Program-made: the position numbers and the translations under genes | In this document: positions 6,703 to 10,722 of the stretch, piece after piece | How the letters are laid out: each line of letters opens with the position of its first letter | How positions within the stretch are numbered: the stretch's first letter is position 1 | Notes under the pieces: generated by a model | Database searches by the model: none | What the model saw: only the letters and a program-made list of their open reading frames with translations | What the model was told of the DNA's origin: nothing | Source: Clostridia bacterium | GTDB taxonomy: Bacteria > Bacillota > Clostridia > RGIG6154 | Assembly: GCA_017622395.1 (NCBI GenBank) | Contig: JAGARF010000017.1 | Coordinates: 1 to 10,722, forward strand | Length of the DNA: 10,722 bases | Reading direction: 5' to 3'

Positions 6703-9302
6703 TATCTTTCACCTCCGTAATATGCATTAAGATACATTTCTTTAATTTCTTTCATTAAAGGATATCTTGGGTTTGCTCCTGTGCATTGGTCATCAAATGC
6801 CTGCTCTGTCATTTCGTCAAGTCTTTCTAAAAATTCTTTTTCGTCTATGCCGTATTCCTTAATTGACTTTTTAATTCCAACCTTTTCCTTTAATTCGTCA
6901 ATAGCTTTTATAAGTCCCTTTAATTTTTCTTCATCGGTTTTTCCCTTTATGCCAAGGTAATCAGCAACCTCTGCGTATCTTGCAAGGGTCATTGGGTGGT
7001 CATACTGTGAAAATGTTCCCATTTTTACAGGAGTTTCCGACGCATTGAATTTTAAAACCTCGTTAATCATAAGCGCATTTGCAACACCGTGTGGCAGGTG
7101 ATAAAATGCTCCGAGCTTATGTGCCATTGAGTGACAAATTCCAAGAAAGGCGTTTGCAAATGCCATACCTGCCATTGTTGCCGCATTTGCCATTTTTTCT
7201 CTTGCCTTTACATCTGCTCCGTTTTCATATGCTATAGGCAGATTTTCAAATACTATTTTAAGAGAACGAAGTGCTAAGGAATCTGTATAATCAGTTGCAA
7301 GCATTGATGCATATGCTTCTAATGCGTGAGTAATTGCATCTATACCTGATGCAGCTGTCAATCCTTTTGGTGCAGACATATGAAGGTCAGTATCTACAAT
7401 TGCCATATCAGGTAAAAGCTCGTAATCTGCAAGAGGATATTTAACCCCTGTTTCTTCGTCTGTTATAACTGCAAAAGGTGTAACCTCCGAGCCTGTTCCT
7501 GCCGATGTGGGAACTGCAATGAAATATGCCTTTTCACCCATTTTAGGGAAAGTGTAAACTCTTTTTCTTATATCTATAAATCTCATTGCCATATCCATAA
7601 AGTCTGCATCAGGATGTTCATATAAAACCCACATAATTTTTGCCGCATCCATTGCAGATCCGCCGCCAAGGGCGATTATGCAGTCAGGATTAAAGGAAAG
7701 CATCTGCTTTGCTCCCTCTCTTGCACATTTAAGTGTGGGGTCAGGCTCAACATCGAAAAATGTTGTATGTGCTATACCCATTTCATCGAGCTTATCTGTT
7801 ACTGCCTTTGTGAAACCGTTTTCATAAAGGAACTTATCTGTTACAATAAAAGCTTTTTTCTTGCCCATTACATTTTTAAGTTCATCAAGTGCCACAGGCA
7901 GACAGCCTTTTTTAATATAAATCTTTTCAGGTGCTCTGAACCAAAGCATATTTTCCCTTCTTTCTGCTACAGTTTTTATATTAAGGAGATGCTTTACTCC
8001 CACATTTTCAGAAACTGAGTTTCCTCCCCATGAACCGCAGCCAAGAGTTAAAGAAGGTGCAAGCTTAAAGTTGTATAAGTCTCCTATACCGCCGTGTGAA
8101 GAAGGTGTGTTAACTAAAATTCTGCAGGTCTTCATTCTTGACGAATACATATCAATCTTTTCTTTCTCATTTGCATCTGCGTAAAGAGATGCTGTGTGTC
8201 CGTATCCGCCGTCTGCAATAAGTCTTTCAGCCTTTGAAAGTGCATCTTCAAAGTTTTCCGACTTATACATTGCAAGAACAGGTGAAAGCTTTTCGTGGGC
8301 AAATTCCTCAGAAAGTTCAACAGATGAAACCTCTCCTATAAGAATTTTTGTATTTTCAGCAACCTCAACACCTGAAAGCTGTGCAATTTTATATGCACTC
8401 TGTCCCACGATTTTTGCATTTAATGCTCCGTTTATAATTATGGTTTTTCTTACTTTTTCTGTTTCTTCTGCATTTAAGAAATAGCAGCCTCTTTTGATAA
8501 ATTCATCTTTTACCTGCTTGTAAATTTTTTCAGGCACTATAACACTTTGCTCTGATGCACATATCATACCGTTATCAAAGGTTTTTGAATGAATTATTGA
8601 GTTTACCGCAAGGATAATATCCGCAGACTCATCAATTATAGCAGGTGTGTTTCCTGCACCAACACCGAGAGCAGGTGTACCGCTTGAATAAGCGGCTTTA
8701 ACCATACCCGGTCCGCCTGTTGCAAGGATAATATCGCTTTCTTTCATAACTGTGTTTGTAAGCTCTAAAGACGGAACATCTATCCAACCGATTATATTTT
8801 CAGGTGCACCCGCCTTAACCGCTGCCTCTAAAACAATTTTTGCCGCTTCAATAGTTGAATTTTTCGCCCTTGGATGAGGACTTATAATAATTGCATTTCT
8901 TGTTTTAAGTGCTAAAAGGCACTTAAATATTGCCGTAGATGTAGGGTTTGTTGTGGGTATAACCGCACCAACAACACCTATGGGCTCTGCAATTTTCTTT
9001 ATACCATATGATGCATCTTCTTCAATCACACCACAGGTTTTTGTATCTTTATATGCATTGTAGATATACTCCGATGCATAGTGGTTTTTAATAACTTTAT
9101 CTTCAACAATTCCCATTCCTGTTTCTTCAACCGCCATTTTCGCAAGGGGAATTCTTGCTTTGTTTGCCGCAAGTGCCGCAGCCTTGAAAATTTCGTCTAC
9201 TTTATCCTGACTAAAAGCAGAAAACTCTCTTTGAGCATTTCTAAGCTTTTCCATCGCAGACAAAAGTGTATCAACGCTGTCTGTAATTTCATATTTTTCC
9301 AT
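6702..9302 (-). CDS. adhE: Bifunctional acetaldehyde-CoA/alcohol dehydrogenase AdhE
   Basis: An 866-residue fusion that reduces acetyl-CoA to acetaldehyde and then ethanol with two NADH, regenerating NAD+ in fermentation. The N-terminal aldehyde dehydrogenase domain (about 1-440) has catalytic C248 in NGMICASEQ and the cofactor segment VVGAVIPTTNPTST. A linker (WFRAPEKIYIKKG, about 454-466) leads to the iron-dependent alcohol dehydrogenase domain, with GGGSAMDAAK (546-555) and metal ligands D655, H659, H724 and H738, spaced as in E. coli AdhE. The length matches the family, so both activities should be present, and the protein may form spirosome filaments. The start at 9302 was chosen because GGGAG lies 8 bases upstream and the protein begins in the usual way; a frame 14 codons longer runs into the promoter. 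It heads an operon with the kinase at 5956-6702. Confidence 0.97.
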   Translation of the reverse strand: MEKYEITDSVDTLLSAMEKLRNAQREFSAFSQDKVDEIFKAAALAANKARIPLAKMAVEETGMGIVEDKVIKNHYASEYIYNAYKDTKTCGVIEEDASYGIKKIAEPIGVVGAVIPTTNPTSTAIFKCLLALKTRNAIIISPHPRAKNSTIEAAKIVLEAAVKAGAPENIIGWIDVPSLELTNTVMKESDIILATGGPGMVKAAYSSGTPALGVGAGNTPAIIDESADIILAVNSIIHSKTFDNGMICASEQSVIVPEKIYKQVKDEFIKRGCYFLNAEETEKVRKTIIINGALNAKIVGQSAYKIAQLSGVEVAENTKILIGEVSSVELSEEFAHEKLSPVLAMYKSENFEDALSKAERLIADGGYGHTASLYADANEKEKIDMYSSRMKTCRILVNTPSSHGGIGDLYNFKLAPSLTLGCGSWGGNSVSENVGVKHLLNIKTVAERRENMLWFRAPEKIYIKKGCLPVALDELKNVMGKKKAFIVTDKFLYENGFTKAVTDKLDEMGIAHTTFFDVEPDPTLKCAREGAKQMLSFNPDCIIALGGGSAMDAAKIMWVLYEHPDADFMDMAMRFIDIRKRVYTFPKMGEKAYFIAVPTSAGTGSEVTPFAVITDEETGVKYPLADYELLPDMAIVDTDLHMSAPKGLTAASGIDAITHALEAYASMLATDYTDSLALRSLKIVFENLPIAYENGADVKAREKMANAATMAGMAFANAFLGICHSMAHKLGAFYHLPHGVANALMINEVLKFNASETPVKMGTFSQYDHPMTLARYAEVADYLGIKGKTDEEKLKGLIKAIDELKEKVGIKKSIKEYGIDEKEFLERLDEMTEQAFDDQCTGANPRYPLMKEIKEMYLNAYYGGER

Positions 9303-9334
9303 TTTCTCATCTCCCAAATTTACTTTCAAGATAG

Positions 9335-9363
9335 AATATAGCACATATTGTTCGTTTTGTCAA
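9335..9363 (-). promoter_or_regulatory. adhE promoter
   Basis: On the minus strand a perfect -35 TTGACA (9358-9363) and a -10 TATATT (9335-9340) are separated by 17 bases. The expected start near 9328 gives a leader of about 25 bases with the GGGAG ribosome site. No Rex-like palindrome of the usual form was seen by eye. Confidence 0.75.
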
Positions 9364-9377
9364 TATATTATGTTCGT
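9350..9377. promoter_or_regulatory. Paired GTTCGT boxes around the adhE -35
   Basis: GTTCGT occurs at 9350-9355, in the spacer between -35 and -10, and at 9372-9377, just upstream of the -35. The copies are exactly 22 bases apart in the same orientation, about two DNA turns, so a protein could bind both from one face. This placement fits an operator. No regulator is assigned. A perfect palindrome ATTTTA-TAT-TAAAAT (9378-9392) abuts the outer box. Confidence 0.4.
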
Positions 9378-9430
9378 ATTTTATATTAAAATGTTTATAT
9401 TTATCACAATATATGTTACAAACAACAATA

Positions 9431-9444
9431 TGCAGTATTCTGCA
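9431..9444. promoter_or_regulatory. Small palindrome upstream of mnmA promoter
   Basis: TGCAG (9431-9435) and CTGCA (9440-9444) form an inverted repeat around TATT, 12 bases before the mnmA -35. It is one of the few GC-containing spots in this very AT-rich divergent region and could be a protein site; the length is short enough to be chance. Confidence 0.3.
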
Positions 9445-9456
9445 AAATATTTTAAA

Positions 9457-9497
9457 TTGCAATATATCTAATTATATGTTATAATTTCATAAAAGGA
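9457..9497 (+). promoter_or_regulatory. mnmA promoter and ribosome binding site
   Basis: TTGCAA (9457-9462) and TATAAT (9480-9485) are 17 bases apart, and TG before the -10 makes it an extended -10. AAAAGGA (9491-9497) is the ribosome site, 8 bases before the ATG. The predicted start near 9492 leaves an extremely short leader that begins at or within the ribosome site. Confidence 0.75.
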
Positions 9498-9505
9498 ATG
9501 ATTTT

Positions 9506-10573
9506 ATGAAAAAAGCGTTAATTGCTATGAGCGGCGGTGTTGATTCAAGTGTTGCTGCTTATTTAATAAAAGAAAAAGGCTTTGAGTGTATAGGTGCAAC
9601 TATGCGTCTTCATTGCAAGGAAAGCGAAGATGCAAGCTGTTTAACTTCAAAAGACATTGAAGATGCAAGAAAAATTGCAAGTTCACTTGATATGCCCTAT
9701 GAGGTTTATGACTTTCAGGATAATTTCAGAGAAAAGGTTATAGACAAATTCGTAAACACATACAAAACAGGAGGAACACCAAACCCTTGTATTGACTGTA
9801 ACAGACATTTAAAGTTTGCGGCACTTATGAACAAAATGGCAGAACTTTCCTGTGACTATGTTGTAACAGGACACTATGCAAGAGTTGCCTTCGACGAAAA
9901 AAGCGGAAGATATTTATTAAAGAAAGGTCTTGATGAATCAAAAGACCAAAGCTATGTTTTATATTCTTTAACACAAGAACAGCTTTCTCACATTCTTCTC
10001 CCTTTAGGAGAATATACCAAAGAAGAAACAAGACAAATTGCAGAAAAGCTTGACCTTGAGCTTTCTCAGAAAAAAGACAGTCAGGACATCTGCTTTGTGC
10101 CTGACGGCGACTACGCAAAATTTATAGAAGAATATACAGGCGAAAAGTTCAGCGAGGGAGACTTTGTTGACCTTAACGGCAACAAGCTTGGCACTCACAA
10201 AGGAATTATACGCTATACCATAGGTCAGCGAAAGGGTCTTGGACTTGCCCTTCCTGCATCAATGTATGTAACCAAAACCTCTGTGGAAGAAAACAAAGTA
10301 TATCTTGGTTTTAATGAAGATTTATTCTCAAAAGAGCTTGAGGCAACCGACATTAATTTAATTTTCGCCGATGAAATCAAAGAGCCGATTAAATGTACCG
10401 CAAAAATACGATACAAGCACAAGGAAGCCCCCTGCACAGTATGGCAGACAGAAAAAGACCGCATCCACATAGAATTCGACGAACCTCAACGAGCAATTAC
10501 CAAAGGTCAGGCAGTTGTGCTTTATGATGGTGATACAGTTCTTGGCGGAGGGACTATAGAAAAGTGTTTATAA
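9506..10573 (+). CDS. mnmA: tRNA-specific 2-thiouridylase MnmA
   Basis: A 355-residue cytoplasmic enzyme, normal length for the family. It adenylates U34 of tRNA-Lys, -Glu and -Gln and replaces the 2-oxygen with sulfur delivered as persulfide. The PP-loop ATPase motif SGGVDSS is at 9-15. The two conserved cysteines are C98 in TPNPCIDCNRHLKF and C196 in DSQDICFVPDGDY. The TGHYARV segment is at 121-127, and the C-terminal part (about 225-355, with YTIGQRKGLG at 237-246) carries the central and beta-barrel tRNA-binding domains. It has its own promoter and is divergent from adhE; no cysteine desulfurase gene is next to it in this window, so the sulfur donor must be encoded elsewhere. A perfect hairpin overlaps its stop codon. 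Confidence 0.97.
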   Translation: MKKALIAMSGGVDSSVAAYLIKEKGFECIGATMRLHCKESEDASCLTSKDIEDARKIASSLDMPYEVYDFQDNFREKVIDKFVNTYKTGGTPNPCIDCNRHLKFAALMNKMAELSCDYVVTGHYARVAFDEKSGRYLLKKGLDESKDQSYVLYSLTQEQLSHILLPLGEYTKEETRQIAEKLDLELSQKKDSQDICFVPDGDYAKFIEEYTGEKFSEGDFVDLNGNKLGTHKGIIRYTIGQRKGLGLALPASMYVTKTSVEENKVYLGFNEDLFSKELEATDINLIFADEIKEPIKCTAKIRYKHKEAPCTVWQTEKDRIHIEFDEPQRAITKGQAVVLYDGDTVLGGGTIEKCL

Positions 10574-10582
10574 AACACTTTT
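10560..10582 (+). terminator. Hairpin overlapping the mnmA stop codon
   Basis: AAAAGTGTTT (10560-10569) pairs perfectly with AAACACTTTT (10573-10582) around ATA. The TAA stop (10571-10573) lies in loop and stem. The stem is AT-rich and is followed by TTTT within its own arm and then CAGTTTTA, so it could be a weak terminator. It is also directly joined to the hairpin array that follows. Confidence 0.55.
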
Positions 10583-10584
10583 CA

Positions 10585-10722
10585 GTTTTATCCGCGTTGC
10601 GGGTTATATTGCTTTGCAGTTTTATTTGCCTTGCAAGTTTTATCGCCTTCGGCGGTTTTATAGCGGATAAAATATAACCATAACGAAGTTATGATAAAAC
10701 TTTCACATTGTGGAAATATAAC
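10585..10722. repeat. Right mosaic array of heptamer-plus-hairpin units (runs off window)
   Basis: Heptamers GTTTTAT (10585, 10619, 10637, 10655) and GTTATAT (10603) recur every 16-18 bases. The gaps hold small palindromes with different stems: CCGC-gtt-GCGG, TGC-ttt-GCA, TTGC-ctt-GCAA and CGCC-ttc-GGCG. From 10672 the heptamers are reversed (ATATAAC 10672, ATAAAAC 10694, ATATAAC 10716), 22 bases apart, with CATAAC-gaa-GTTATG (10679-10693) and TTTCAC-att-GTGGAA (10701-10715, one G-T pair) between them. Across the turn, TTTTATCCGC (10586-10595) pairs exactly with 10663-10672, and GGTTATATT (10602-10610) with 10671-10679. The array therefore can fold as one large branched structure. ATATAAC units match those of the left array (562-588). 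It is non-coding, and the right end is cut by the window. Confidence 0.85.

Noticed and set aside
9303..9344. Upstream ATG at 9344 as the adhE start
   Set aside because: It overlaps the -10 region and lies upstream of the predicted transcription start; the ATG at 9302 has GGGAG 8 bases before it.

Overview
The window looks like a chromosomal piece of a low-GC Firmicute of the class Clostridia, probably a gut anaerobe. The evidence is the AT-rich sequence, tRNA genes with encoded CCA ends, a fused fermentative AdhE, an ftsEX/M23/S41 cell-wall cluster and AGGAGG-type ribosome binding sites. This placement is an inference from gene content; no rRNA is present to fix it.

Layout, left to right. 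(1) Bases 1-336 hold the 3' end of a MATE-type transporter on the + strand. (2) Bases 335-588 are non-coding: hairpins that start on the MATE stop codon, then a mosaic array of tiny hairpins separated by a repeated heptamer. (3) A strong terminator (591-622), tRNA-Tyr(GTA), tRNA-Thr(TGT) and their promoter (854-882) form a minus-strand tRNA unit. (4) Bases 904-5804 are a tight minus-strand operon, transcribed in the order PucR/CdaR-like regulator, ftsE, ftsX, M23 (EnvC/LytM-like) endopeptidase, S41 (CtpA/B-like) protease. Genes overlap or sit 8-9 bases apart. (5) Bases 5956-9302 are a second minus-strand operon: adhE, then an APH-like kinase whose start overlaps the adhE stop by one base, closed by a terminator at 5915-5949. 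(6) The 203-base divergent region 9303-9505 carries sigma-A-type promoters for adhE (minus) and mnmA (plus). (7) mnmA lies at 9506-10573 (+). (8) From the mnmA stop codon to the window end there is a second hairpin array of the same kind as the one on the left.

How the genes work together. FtsE and FtsX form an ABC-type complex that in other bacteria transmits a signal across the membrane to a coiled-coil peptidoglycan hydrolase. The adjacent M23 protein, with coiled coils and a complete metal site, is the obvious partner, and the S41 protease may process or remove an envelope protein in the same pathway. AdhE converts acetyl-CoA to ethanol and recycles NADH. The kinase coupled to it has no known substrate. 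MnmA and the two tRNAs belong to translation.

The most unusual content is non-coding. Both ends of the window carry arrays built from units of about 16-25 bases: a heptamer of the form GT(G/T)(A/T)TAT plus a short perfect hairpin whose stem sequence changes from unit to unit. In both arrays the heptamers point one way in the left half and the opposite way in the right half, and the hairpin loops switch from pyrimidine-rich to mostly purine-rich with them. I recognise no named family for these arrays.
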